Source of the DNA: Arachis hypogaea
Lineage: Eukaryota; Streptophyta; Magnoliopsida; Fabales; Fabaceae
Length of the DNA: 64,000 bases
Assembly (NCBI RefSeq): GCF_003086295.3
Contig: NC_092046.1
Coordinates: 105,131,363-105,195,362 of the forward strand
Direction of reading: 5' to 3'
The stretch's first letter is position 1; every line of letters begins with the position of its first letter. The notes beneath the pieces were generated by a model. That model saw only the letters and a list, made by a program, of their open reading frames with translations, searched no databases and was not told where the DNA came from. A program made the translations under genes and the position numbers. This document shows positions 10,831 through 22,900 of the stretch, in pieces.

Positions 10831-12590
10831 TTTGAGTTCAAATCTTGACTATACCAGATGATGGATAAAAACTCTTAAAAATGTTGAGTGTGTAAGTTTG
10901 TGATTTAATATTTAGCATTAGAAACTGTCTAATGTATCTGATCAGAAAAGAAAAAAAAAGGCACACACTACACTATTTACTAGTGGTCCACGCTGGTAAC
11001 TACAATCATGTTTCCTTTTCTGGGGGCTATGAATGTGACATGGACAAACCCAACTGGACATAAGGTTGCTTATGCTTCAATCCTGGGTAACTAATCAGAT
11101 ATGGATCGTAGAAAGCTACCACTGAAACTAAGTGTATTGAGGTGAATGTGAAACTTAAGATAATTTGAGATACTTGTCTAATTGTCTTCATGCATTTTGG
11201 CTTCTATGAATTAGGAATAATCTTTGTAATAAACAGAAACCAATATTCTCTCCCTCTTCAAGACACATCCATCTACTTAAAGGAAATATAGGAATTATAA
11301 TATTTGTATAAGATATCATTATTACTACACCTTATTCACATAAATAACAAGGTGTAGTTTCTGGTGTCTAAGTCCATCTGGTGGCTAAGATGACTGCAGG
11401 CGTGGCATATATGATATTTTGACCGTTGGAGATGGGAAGCTGTGTTTACCGTGATTATGACCTGTTTATGTTGCGATAAATTCATTAATCAAACTGGATA
11501 AAGTTTATGCCTTTACTAAACATTCGCAGAGAAAAAGAAGAAATAAACAATATACTAATGAAACATTAATTTGAACAAAATTAAAATTTTGATAGAAATT
11601 CTGAGGATGTAAATTGTAGAAGCTGAAATGAGAATTTTATGAAGGCACAACTGTGGTAGTTCAGAGGCAAGGTTGAGTTCGTGCAAGTGTGGAAGTTGAA
11701 GATGCGATCGCCGGTCTGGAGTTTTCGTCTGCAACTTCTTGGCGTCATGGAGCTTTGAGTTCATGGCCAACTTGAGGGTTGAGGTTGTGGCCGACTAGTG
11801 GTTAGTTGAAGATTGGATCGTCGATGATAGGTTTGCGCCAGTCGTCGGAGTAAATTTCTTCCTCATTTTTCATTGTGTTGCTGGATTTTGGGAACGGAAC
11901 CTTTATCTACGATAACCACAACACTAAGCAACATCACATGTCATCTCTTCATTGGTTGGTCCATTTTTAGCCACCAATAGCCACAAGAAACATAGTCACC
12001 AGAGACATGGCCAAATAACAAATACATTTAATAAAACTCTTGATTGAATTATAAATTTTATGAAATTACGATCACTTTTACAATTTGGTAGAGTTAACAT
12101 CCAGATTTATGACGCATGTAATGGATGAGATTTATTTCTAACTTCAAATATTATTGTATCTTTCTATTTTCATATTTGTGTTCTCCTATCTCAATTATGA
12201 AATGCAGGGCCGGGACAGTGGGAATGTGGCGGAGGACGATGGTGATGGGGGCTGTGAGAGAAGACGTGGGTTTGGAGGGGGACCGATTTAAGGAAGGTGA
12301 AGAAGATGGCTGTTGTGAGTTGGAGTTTGGTAGTTGAATCTGGAGTAATTGCTTATTAAGCAGAGGATGAAATAATGGAGAGATCTTGCAAGCATAGAAT
12401 GAAGCACCGGCACAAAAAAGGAGATAGACAAAAAAAAAAAAAAAAAAAAAAAGAAGGGGGGAGGGGGGGGAGCGTGTAGGAGTTTACTGAAAAATCTTAG
12501 CAACGCGTGTCATAATTAATTAAATTAATTATGTCAAATGATTTTTAACGCACAGAATGTGAGGAATTTGGGGGCTGTAGGCAGAAAGAA
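10831..12590. other. Intergenic stretch with a poly-A/poly-G tract
   Basis: No convincing gene. Several open frames of about 70 codons (11555-11770 minus, 12125-12337 plus, 12288-12503 minus) overlap low-complexity sequence and lack family resemblance. Around 12429-12470 about 24 A's are followed by a G-rich run. Part of this stretch may be the 5' portion of the LINE remnant that follows, but I cannot show it. Confidence 0.5.
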
Positions 12591-12594
12591 TATG

Positions 12595-13190
12595 ATTTAA
12601 AATTTTAGTTACAAAAGATAGAGATGTTAGGCTTAGTTGAGACTAAAAAGAAGCTGATCACAAGGTTTGATGTTATTGGTCTTTGGAAGAATAATTCTAT
12701 TGATTTGGAGTTGGTAAGGGCAGAGGAAACATGGAGAGGATTGGTGCTCATGTGAAATAATAATTTTTTAAAAAAGCTGAACTGTTCTAAAGGTGGCCGG
12801 TGGTTGTGTGGTTAAGGAATCCTTTGAAAAATTTATTGTACTTTCTGTCTGATCTAGTGTATAGCCATTGCCCTCAAGTGAGTGAAGAGAAGCTAGATTT
12901 TTTTAGAGGAATTGAATTTTATCAAGAGTTTTTTGTCAGGTTTTCTTCTGCTACATGGATGATTTTAATGGGGTGGTACATGTTGGAAAGAGAAACTGAA
13001 ATATTAGTCTAGCAGTGTTAGCAGAAGAATTTAGCATATGGTTAATTGATATGGAACTGATGGGTCTGGTAATTAATGACAGAATGTATACATGGTTCAA
13101 AGAAAAGTCCTATAGTTGGATTGATAGGCTCATAGTCTCCCTAGAGGCTAGAGTGGCTAGAGGAGTTTCCATAGACGCATTTGAAGGATG
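12595..13190 (+). pseudogene. Degraded LINE (L1-type) endonuclease remnant
   Basis: Broken frames read like plant L1 endonuclease (exonuclease-endonuclease-phosphatase fold). A LVETKKK segment lies near 12628. Around 13030-13140 a frame gives IDMELMGLVINDRMYTWFKE followed by SYSWIDRLIVS, the equivalent of the family's DMELIDLPL..FTW...RIDR..VS block. The segment between resembles the GDFN region but is shifted. Multiple frameshifts and stops; the reverse transcriptase is absent. An A/T-rich tail follows around 13500-13600. Confidence 0.65.
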
Positions 13191-14131
13191 AGTCTTAGTG
13201 GAGGATAGGTCTTAGTTGTAGGCCATGTTTGCAGCTACGAAGAGCACTTTGAATGTTGGGTTGTGGCTATGATGAGAAAAGGAACTCATAAGAGTTGGAT
13301 GGATGACTGAATTTTATGCAGTGATCTGAAATATTTAGTTTAGTAGAAATGAGAATGTCTTTCAGAAATCACGAATAGAGGTGGTGGAGAGATCCTTTGC
13401 GAACAATGAAGAGTGTGGCTAAGAATTTCCGAACAATAATGAACACGGTTCTGGAGTAGTACTCTTATTTTTTTCCACTTTATATCCTATCCTATTTATT
13501 TTAGTGTTTGAATATATCTTGTTTGAGAATTTTATCTTTTGTTTCTTGTACATTGTACTATCTTCACTTTATTGTGTTGAGTTTTTTTTTTTAAATAAAA
13601 AGTCTTATAGTTTTTAGACTAAAGTTAAGTGTTTAATTAATTCAATATTATTGAAGCTAATTAGGCCGACATGGTTTGAATGTTGCACATCAAACCTCAA
13701 ATGGTTTTGACTCTTTAAGACTAGTATTGTATAATATTATGAAGAGTGATTGACCAAAGCCAATGAGGTTGTTTTGTCTCTCGTGTTTTCTTCTCATAAT
13801 TTAATATAAGATTAGGTGTGTTTAGGTTTGTGAAGAAACAGATGCCTTAACCCTCTATAATCAATTTTGATAGTTGAATAGAAAAACACATATAGAACAC
13901 GACGATGATGGCACCTAATACTGTCCTGTGCATAAAAGAAGCAAATTAAAACTAGTTAGGAAAATAAAAAATTAAAAAGGGAAATAATCTTAAAGAATAA
14001 GAAAATTAAAAGAACGTAAGTGTAAAAAGTTAAGCTCGTTAGTCACATATTATTTTCCCTATGCATAGTGACTCACTTTCTCATGTATAATCATGCATAT
14101 GCTATAAAGTTGAAAATCTTTACTAGTTTTA
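13191..14131. other. Intergenic stretch after the LINE remnant
   Basis: No open frame or repeat edge of note. The first half may be further LINE debris. Confidence 0.4.
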
Positions 14132-14137
14132 TTATTA

Positions 14138-14392
14138 GAGAAACTACAAATAGATCGAGACATTTTATCTTAAACACAAATAAATCTTCTACTAATTTTA
14201 AATATAAAATATTTTTTATTTTTTAAAATATAAGACATTTAAATCTCTCTAAAAAACTTATTTATTTTTATATATTTTAAATAAAAAAATTTAAATATCT
14301 CGTATTTTAAAAAATAAAAAATATTTTTATATTTTTAATTAGTAAAAACATATCTTCGAATTATAAAGTTGGGACTTATTTATCTTTTTCTC
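14138..14392. mobile_element. 255-bp palindromic MITE
   Basis: gagaaactacaaataga at 14138 is mirrored by tatctttttctc ending at 14392. The arms aaatataaaatattttttat and ataaaaaatatttttatatt pair strongly, so most of the element forms a hairpin. It is flanked on both sides by ttatta (14132-14137 and 14393-14398), consistent with a TTA or TA-containing target duplication (Harbinger or Mariner type). Confidence 0.7.
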
Positions 14393-14398
14393 TTATTA

Positions 14399-15812
14399 TT
14401 ATTCTCTTCTTTGATAACTTGAAGAATTTTATCACGGCAAGCAGACAGAATATAATGGCAAATGCACGGTATGTCATGTTTTAAACATCCTAAGAAGAAA
14501 TCTTAGTATTACGATGGTGTAATGTGGTTGAAATTTTCTGATTTCGAAATTAATGGTACTCTTAGCTTGTTAAGTCAAATCACGCTCAAGTTTCTTTATT
14601 TATTTTCTGTGATCCAAAATTACTTCTAAAAGTTTCTTTTCATATGCTATGAATTTGTACAACAACAATGTGAACCAAATTATTTTGCATATAGAAAGTG
14701 GACTATTTGTGCCGATAAATATTCGATTTGTATTGTATTAAGAATTTGGTTTCAAATTTATAATACTGCTATAAGAGTCTTTTTTCTAATTTAAGAATTT
14801 AGCTAATTGATAAAATTAGTATTAGAAATTTTTTTTGAACCTTTTAGTTTAATAAATGCATAATAAAAATTTTGAGAACTTAAACTTTGTATTTTTTTAA
14901 TAAAATCTTTTTTAATTAGTAATTTTATCATGTGTCTTTATTTAAAGAAATTTTAGGAGGTTAATATTGTTTTTATCAATATTAGTTAAGACTTAGTTAA
15001 TATTTTATTTTTATACTATTAAGATTTAGAGTTTGGAATTTACTCAATTTAGTACTTAAGATTTAGAATATTAACCAAGAAATAATAAATTTAGTTAGTC
15101 GTGTAATATTAATCTTATAAATATTTCTATAAATACTTATTGAATTTAAGAACATATTTTGTTTTCAATAGAGTCGTTATTGACAGACATAATGTTTGGT
15201 AACCAAAGAAAATCAGCCAAAAATAGCCATAACTTGCTTTATTTAGCATTCATTAATTGTTGCGATAATTAATTAATCTGTTTTTTTATCTCAAAAAAAT
15301 TGGCCTACTTTGTGTAACCTTTTATCCAAGGGAATGATATATTTTATAGCTTCTTGTACTTAGTTAAACTCTTCATATTATATTCCCGAGAGAGAGAGGC
15401 ATCAAATCCCTTGTGAAACTAAAAGGCTAGAAAGGAATAATAACTATAATTTTTTAGAAAATATAAATTACAAGTTAAGCCCTTCATTTACCACAAACAC
15501 ATCCATGCAATTTATCTGTACCATTAAGTGCCAACCTTCTATTTAAACAGAGTAGGCATGGCTGCTTCAGTAGAACTACTTTAAAAGGTGGATCTCACAT
15601 CCTCATAGCACTTGAATCTTTGTCACTTTTCAGTTTTCATCATTATTCTTCCTTCATATCCTGTTCTCCTTTTTTAAGTACTTTCATTTTCATACTCAGC
15701 ATCTTAAACTTGATCTTTTTCCTTCTTTATTCTCTACAATTTCACATACAATGGATCTCTTAGCCTTATAGCATTCCATTTGAACCATTGATCAGGTGTC
15801 TGAATCTCCATA
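14399..15812 (+). promoter_or_regulatory. Upstream region of the LRR receptor-like gene
   Basis: Non-coding, AT-rich. A tatttaaacag TATA-like site lies near 15541-15551 and a pyrimidine-rich leader runs from about 15620 to 15780. Just before the start codon the sequence cattgatcag/gtgtctgaatc could be a splice acceptor, so a 5'-UTR intron is possible but unproven. Confidence 0.35.
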
Positions 15813-18773
15813 ATGAAACTTACGATTGGAAAACACTGTGCAATGGGTTACATTTGTTTGAGCCATTTCTTTCTGTTTCTGGCCATAATTGGCACTGATT
15901 TTGTTTCAAGTATGGCCAATAATGAAACAGATTCCTATTGGCTTCTCAGAATAAAATCAGAACTTGTTGATCCATTAGGAGCTTTGAGCAACTGGTCTCC
16001 AACAACTCACATGTGCAACTGGAATGGTCTAACATGTTCACTTGATCAAGAACATGTTATAGGTCTGAACCTTTCTGGTTCAGGAATATCAGGTTCCATC
16101 TCAGTTGAGTTTGACCACCTCTCACATCTTCAAACACTTGACTTGTCTTCAAATTCACTTACTGGCTCCATCCCTTCAAAGCTTTTTAAGCTTCAAAATC
16201 TAACAACACTTCTCCTATACTCAAATTCTCTCTCTGGGAACATTCCTTTAGAGATAGGTAATTTGAAGAACTTGCAAGTTCTTAGAATAGGTGACAACAT
16301 GTTGGAAGGTGAAATTGCATCTAGTATTGTTAACCTAACAAAGTTGACAGTGTTGGGATTAGGCTACTGCAACTTCAATGGCAGCATACCATTCAGGATC
16401 GGTGAATTGAAGAATCTGGTTTCTCTTGATTTGCAAAGTAACAGCTTTAGTGGCACCATACCTGAAGATATTCAAGGCTGCGAAATGCTTGAAACCTTTG
16501 CAGCATCAAACAACATGCTTGATGGGAACATTCCCTCCTCTATAGGCTCTCTTAAATCATTGAAAATTTTGAATCTTGCCAACAATACTCTCTCTGGATC
16601 AATTCCTAAAACCCTGAGTCATCTTTCCAACTTGACATACCTGAATTTGCTTGGAAACAAACTCAATGGAGAAATCCCTTCTGAGCTCAACAGTCTAACC
16701 CAGCTGCAGACATTAGACTTGTCCGAAAACAACCTTTCAGGACCAATACCACTCCTCAATACCAAATTACAGAATCTTGTGTCCCTGGTTCTGTCTGATA
16801 ATGCTTTCACTGGTAGCATTCCAAGCAACTTCTGCCTCAAAGGTTCTTCAAAGCTTGAGCAGCTTTTCTTGTCTCAAAACATGCTGTATGGAAAATTCCC
16901 CTTGGAGCTACTCGACTGTTCCTCAATCCAACAGTTGGATCTTTCTGACAATAGCTTTGAAGGAGAGCTTCCATCCTACCTTGACATGCTGCAGAACCTC
17001 ACTGATCTTGTGCTCAACAACAACAGCTTTGTTGGATCCTTACCTCCGGAAATCGGAAATATTACTAGCTTGGAAGGCCTTTTCCTGTTTGGTAACTCTT
17101 TCACAGGTACAATCCCAGTGGAGGTCGGAAGGCTTCATAGATTGAACACCATTTACCTCTATGATAACCAGATGTCTGGAACCATACCGAGAGAGTTAAC
17201 AAACTGCACAAGCTTAAGGGAAATCGACTTCTTTGGAAACCACTTTACCGGGCCGATTCCAGAAACTATAGGCAAGCTTAAGGACTTGGTTGTTCTTCAT
17301 CTGAGGCAGAATGACTTGTCTGGTCCAATCCCTCCGAGCATGGGGTACTGTAAGAGTCTTCAGATATTAGCATTAGCAGATAACAGCCTGTCTGGTTCGA
17401 TACCACCCACATTCGGTTATCTTTCAGAACTCTTCAAAATTACCCTTTACAACAACTCCTTTGAAGGACCTCTCCCTCCTTCACTTCTTGCTCTCAAGAA
17501 CCTCAAAATCATAAATTTTTCCCACAACAGGTTCAGTGGAAGTTTCTCTCCTCTCACTGGCTCAAATTCTCTAACTATACTGGACTTGACTAACAACAGC
17601 TTCTCAGGTCCCATCCCTTCTACATTGGGCAATTCCCTAAGCCTCAGCCGTCTCCGGCTCGCATACAATAATCTCACCGGAGCCATTCCTTCGGAGTTTT
17701 TCTACCTTACTGAGCTTAACTTCCTCGATTTGTCATTCAACAACTTAACAGGAGATGTGTTACCTCAACTCTCGAACTCTCACAAAATCCAACACATGCT
17801 CCTGAGTAATAACAGGTTCACTGGCCAACTACCCCCATGGTTGGCAATCTTACAAACACTTGGTGAGCTAGATCTCTCATACAACAACTTCAATGGCAGG
17901 GTGCTTTCTGAGCTTGGTAAATGCTCAAATTTGCTTAAACTCTCTCTGCATCACAACAATCTCTCAGGGGATATCCCACAAGAGATTGGAAATCTCACTT
18001 GCCTCAATGTTCTAAACTTACAAAGCAATAGTCTCTCCGGCCGCATCCCCTCAATGATTCGGCAATGCAGCAAGCTTTATGAGCTCAGGCTCTCAGAGAA
18101 TTTCTTGACAGGTTCCATACCAGAAGAGCTAGGGGATCTTGCTGAATTGCAAGTGATCTTAGACTTGAGTAAAAATCGCTTCACCGGTGAGATTCCATCT
18201 TCACTTGGAAACCTTATGAAGCTAGAAAGACTAAATCTTTCTTTCAATCAGCTACAAGGCAAGGTTCCTTCATCACTGGGAAAACTCACAAGCCTCCATG
18301 TAGTGAATCTTTCTAGCAACAATCTTGAAGGCCAGATTCCCTCAACATTTTCGGGGTTCCCAAGAAGCTCATTCCTCAAAAATGAAGGCTTGTGTGGCCC
18401 ACCATTGGTACCATGCTCCACATCACAGGGGAAAATGCAAATGCAGCTATCAAATATGCAAGTGGCGGCAATCATAGTAGCAACTGTTTTCACTTCCACA
18501 GTGATATGTTTGGTTATGATTTACATCATGTTGAGGATATGGTGCAATTGGAGGAAAGTTTCCATTTCAAGTTCAGATGGTGGCATTGCTGCAAAATGTG
18601 CTAATAACAATAATAAAACAGGGAATGGTGAGTATTGGAACATGAACATGAACTCTTCCTCCTTTGGGTTGATTCCTTCACCAGATAAGAAGAATAATTC
18701 AATGGCAACAACAACAGCAGCTATATGCTTCTTTGATATCAAAAAGGAAGGTGTGGATAATACAAACATATAA
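15813..18773 (+). CDS. Leucine-rich-repeat receptor-like protein without kinase (986 aa)
   Basis: Single-exon gene. An N-terminal hydrophobic signal peptide (about residues 12-35) is followed by an LRRNT-type domain with WLLRIKSELVDPLG and CNWNGLTC (about 42-78). I count 32 plant-type extracellular LRRs, about 24 residues each with the NxLxGxIP consensus, up to about residue 850. A juxtamembrane NEGLCGPPLVPCS cap follows, then one membrane span (AAIIVATVFTSTVICLVMIY, about 884-905) and an Asn/Ser-rich cytosolic tail of about 80 residues. The repeats are uninterrupted, with no island domain, and look like the GSO1/GSO2 receptor-kinase ectodomain. The kinase is absent and no kinase remnant follows the stop. 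It is probably a plasma-membrane receptor-like protein needing a co-receptor kinase. The ligand is unknown. Confidence 0.93.
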   Translation: MKLTIGKHCAMGYICLSHFFLFLAIIGTDFVSSMANNETDSYWLLRIKSELVDPLGALSNWSPTTHMCNWNGLTCSLDQEHVIGLNLSGSGISGSISVEFDHLSHLQTLDLSSNSLTGSIPSKLFKLQNLTTLLLYSNSLSGNIPLEIGNLKNLQVLRIGDNMLEGEIASSIVNLTKLTVLGLGYCNFNGSIPFRIGELKNLVSLDLQSNSFSGTIPEDIQGCEMLETFAASNNMLDGNIPSSIGSLKSLKILNLANNTLSGSIPKTLSHLSNLTYLNLLGNKLNGEIPSELNSLTQLQTLDLSENNLSGPIPLLNTKLQNLVSLVLSDNAFTGSIPSNFCLKGSSKLEQLFLSQNMLYGKFPLELLDCSSIQQLDLSDNSFEGELPSYLDMLQNLTDLVLNNNSFVGSLPPEIGNITSLEGLFLFGNSFTGTIPVEVGRLHRLNTIYLYDNQMSGTIPRELTNCTSLREIDFFGNHFTGPIPETIGKLKDLVVLHLRQNDLSGPIPPSMGYCKSLQILALADNSLSGSIPPTFGYLSELFKITLYNNSFEGPLPPSLLALKNLKIINFSHNRFSGSFSPLTGSNSLTILDLTNNSFSGPIPSTLGNSLSLSRLRLAYNNLTGAIPSEFFYLTELNFLDLSFNNLTGDVLPQLSNSHKIQHMLLSNNRFTGQLPPWLAILQTLGELDLSYNNFNGRVLSELGKCSNLLKLSLHHNNLSGDIPQEIGNLTCLNVLNLQSNSLSGRIPSMIRQCSKLYELRLSENFLTGSIPEELGDLAELQVILDLSKNRFTGEIPSSLGNLMKLERLNLSFNQLQGKVPSSLGKLTSLHVVNLSSNNLEGQIPSTFSGFPRSSFLKNEGLCGPPLVPCSTSQGKMQMQLSNMQVAAIIVATVFTSTVICLVMIYIMLRIWCNWRKVSISSSDGGIAAKCANNNNKTGNGEYWNMNMNSSSFGLIPSPDKKNNSMATTTAAICFFDIKKEGVDNTNI

Positions 18774-19965
18774 ACTATTAAGTTTTTTTTTTTTTTTTTT
18801 TTTTCTCTTTTCCCACAAAGTTTGTGTTTTTAAACATTTTAGTTAGCGGGAACAGTACTGGTACATCATCAAACGCTGACTTCAAGCTCAAACACACTAG
18901 TGAAAAATTGTGTGATACGGCATTGTTTATACGTATTCATTTGTGATTCCAAATTTGTGTCTTCTCTATCATTTTCCCACGACATAGTTCCTAAATATAA
19001 TAATGTTCAATATATTAAACTGTTTTTGGTAAAAATAAATTATAAACTTTAGCTGAGGTTTTGTTAACTTTTTTCTTTGTTATACAAAAATGTAAGTCCT
19101 TATATTTTAGTTCCCCATAGATATTGTTTTTAATACTTGAATATTTATGATAATTTAATTTTAGGAAACTCAAACTAAAATTTTAAAAAGGTTAAACAAA
19201 ACTAACATTTTCTTGGATATATAATAAATTTCCACCAAATCAACATGATACCATTACACCAATAAGATGAATAACAAATTAGCAATAATAGTTGCCGACA
19301 ACTTGATTTAGCAGTATTAAATAAGTGTCAAAAGCTTGTTTAAAAAACTGTGATATCAATTTCAATATTTTAAAGACCAAAGAAATACTCCATCAAATAA
19401 TAACATGGCAAGTTTTCGATCAGAAAACGAAGCATGCAAAGAAATTAAGAACATAACTGTTACCCAAATCAAGATCTTGGAATTCGGATGAGAAAACCAA
19501 ACATTTTTTCTAGAGATGAGAAAGCCATGTGCATTTAGTACAAACCGTTTCACATGATCCAACAAAACCATAAGAATGTAACTTGTAAGGATCCAAAGGA
19601 ATCCTTTTAGGGGGAGTGGTAGAGAAGCTCAACTCTATCCTCCTTTATAGAATAAAATTTCTATAGTAGAATTGGCATTAATTACTTAAAGCTCACAGTA
19701 TCATATATCTACAAAAAGCTAGATATTAGGATGTATCTTACTTTCATATAATTACAGGTAAAAATAGTTATCTATATAGACTGGGCTAAACTCTCACATA
19801 ACTTTCACTATATATTATATTCTCTTGCGAGAGCTATATTGGAGCCAAAAAAATCTGCACATGACCATGTTTATATTTTCACATGAAGAATCCATCCCCA
19901 TATCATACAACATCATTTAAAACTAGAGAACCTTCCACCAAAAAACAAATTCTGGAGAAACAAAG
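18774..19965. other. Intergenic region between the convergent LRR and MORC genes
   Basis: It begins with a T tract of about 20 bases at 18785-18804, just after the LRR stop. It holds the 3' untranslated parts of both genes. No other gene is seen; the minus-strand open frame at 19362-19571 has no recognisable features. Confidence 0.6.
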
Positions 19966-22900
19966 CTAGCCTGCAAGAGGTGTACCATCTATAATACATG
20001 TTAGCATCAGGTCCTGGTAGTGCACTTGAGACAAAAGGCTATTATACTCAATCTTAGCGTCTTGAATTTTGCTTCTAAGCTCTGTCACCTGTAAAATCAT
20101 GATTCCTCTTGAATGGTCAAAATTGAAAAGGTCAAACAACAAGATTTTCATTCTATGGAAGGTTCTAAATTTAACAGATTCCAAATAAATGCACAAACTG
20201 AAAAAAATTGGCTAGATTTCAATCCTCTCGTGAGCTTTCTGTACAACTGGGTTAGAGAGACATTGACAACAACCGACTGAGTGGGGCAATTGTGTATAGA
20301 TAGACATTAACACAAAAAACATATGAACGGTAAAACTACGGGGCCATCTCTAGAAACTTTGGATCCCTACGGGCTACGGCTACACTGTTTTGTCTCTATT
20401 TTGTGGTGATGGTTATGTGAAACTAAGATGTAAATTCAGCAACGTCCTTTGATAAATATGAAAAAGAGGGAAGAAAACTGAAAGGGAGTTTTCTGATTGT
20501 ATCCCAGTACCCTTGACAACTGGGTAAGAATTAATTACCTTGTGGCAAAGTTCTTCATTTGTCTTTTCAAATTCCAAACACCTGCAGGGGAAGGGGGAAT
20601 AAAGAGAATGAGTCTTTGCATCATAGAGCTGCCATGCTATATTTTAGATGCCAAGGCAAGAACAATGGGTGTTGCTCAATTCCAGATAAGGTAAGAATTG
20701 TAAATATGGTATGTAGCAACAAGATTTAAGCCAATCCCAGTAATTGTATAACTGCCTTCCAAGTAATCAAGTGCTGGCAATGACTATGTAAGTAAAATTT
20801 TTTTATTCACCTTGCATGGAGTTCTGTGTTCACTTGTATCAAGTGTATAGTGCCTTGGTCTTCCTCCTGGTCTTCAGAACATGCAGTAGTCTACACAAAA
20901 AGCAAGGGTGGAAGAACCATTAAAACAAATTTCAATGATTTACAATGCCAGAGCATGAAATCTAAGGAAATCAAGTGGAATAAAAGGAGAAATGACAGTA
21001 GTTCTCCAAATAATAATAATAATAAGGGACAAGATAAAAAAGACTAGAATATAAAGACTCTTTGTTTGAGTAGTATTAATTGTAATTAGAATAATAACTT
21101 GGAAGATGTTTGGATAAAAAAGTTTCCTAAAACAACATGCATGAATATTAACAAACCAAAGTCAAAACATTACAATCAACATTCTAATGCAGACCTGTAT
21201 ATTCTCATCATTGCAACCAACACTTGTTGAGAAATCCTGTTCCCTTGTTTGCTTTTTCATCTTATGAAGGTCCATAGATCCATGTCTCTCTTTCCTCTTA
21301 GTAGGAGATACTTGAACCACAATGAGAAATCATCAGTTTGGATAATAGTGGTGAAGCTAGCAACGGGAAATCTTGTTTCTAAAATAAGCAGTTACCTTGC
21401 TCAAACGTGCTATGTGGATAGGTACTTTTGTTCAATGCAACCGGTATTTCAAAGCCAGGTGGTTTTGGCGGCAAAGTATCAATGGGGACCTGAGACTTAG
21501 GCCTCTTTTTCTGATACCCAAGTAGTTGACAATGAGAATCCCTACAAAATTTTATAAGTATCCAGGCATGACAAATATTAATGTATAACAATTGTTAATT
21601 CAACAATCCTCGAGTGCATAATCGGGAGTATGGATTATACATCCAACAACGAAACGAAAATTCAGACTTGACTGCATGATCGACTATAGAGATTATTTTT
21701 GTAACTATATTAGGATAAAAGCACACCAAGTTTGGTACAATATTGTATAAAATGTTACATTATAATAAATGGTTATCTTCACACTATCACTAATAATTCT
21801 AATCTAACTTGAGCAACTATGTAACTAAAAGTAAAAGTACAATTGATTTGAGAGAATACCATTGAACTAGAACTTTATTATTTTAGAGCTAACTACTAAA
21901 AGCTCTGTTAATTATTTTAAATTATAAATTATATTAAATATTATATATGATTTATTTTAATATAGTTAATATCCTTTTAACTAATTTAATGAAATTTAAA
22001 AGTTGAACAATATATGATCCTCTATTTCTGTTGGTTTGATAGTTTTGCACTTTTCATTATACTATATAATAAAGAAAACTATTCTAAACTATTCAATATT
22101 AAGTTTAACAATACACCAAATCAAACACAACCTCACTATCATGTTGAATTCACTTCCAAAAGGAAGAAAGAAATGAGAGAAAAGACATTGAAAAATATGA
22201 AAAATATCAATTTTCATAAAATAATGAGAAATGAAGTAATAAAATAGATACATAAAAATCAATTTGAAGATACCATCATGGATATGATGTAAGATATATT
22301 GAAGATATTTTTTGTTAATGGATATCAAGAAATTACTAACACTTCATTTCTAAGAGTAGAATATACAACCAGGAGTATATTATTTCAGCAACCCATGCTG
22401 TCAAATGACCACTAACAGAAAAATACCATACCAGTACTCCCACGTCATTTCCTTCAAGCGATGTTCAAGCTTTGCAAACAAGGAAGTCCTCTCAAAATCT
22501 TGCTTATTATGAGTAGGCTGAATAAAATCTGCTTTCAGGACACCTGGCACAAGAGTAACATAGTCAGGCACCTATCCACCACAAGTCGATTACATCTCTA
22601 ACAAATAATTATCAGGTGAACACAAGTGTAACATCTTCGATTACATACTCAAATAAAGTAAACTGTAAAAGCACAATGAATTCGGTCTACTATCATTGTG
22701 ATATTGACTTGCATTCCTTTTTATATAAGTTAATGCAATTGAACTTGTTAAACATGTGCTCCCACAATAACATATTTATCTCTCATATAAAGAGAATAAA
22801 AATATTCTCAAGTTATTTTCTGCTTACCGACAACTCCTCTGCCTCTACTTCTCAGATAGCTCACAACCTGCCAATAAGGCTGTAAATAGAAAAGTTAGAG

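Noticed and set aside
16777..17145. Open frames in other frames and strand across the LRR gene (16619-18769)
   Set aside because: All overlap the 986-codon LRR gene and reflect its repeat-driven codon bias.
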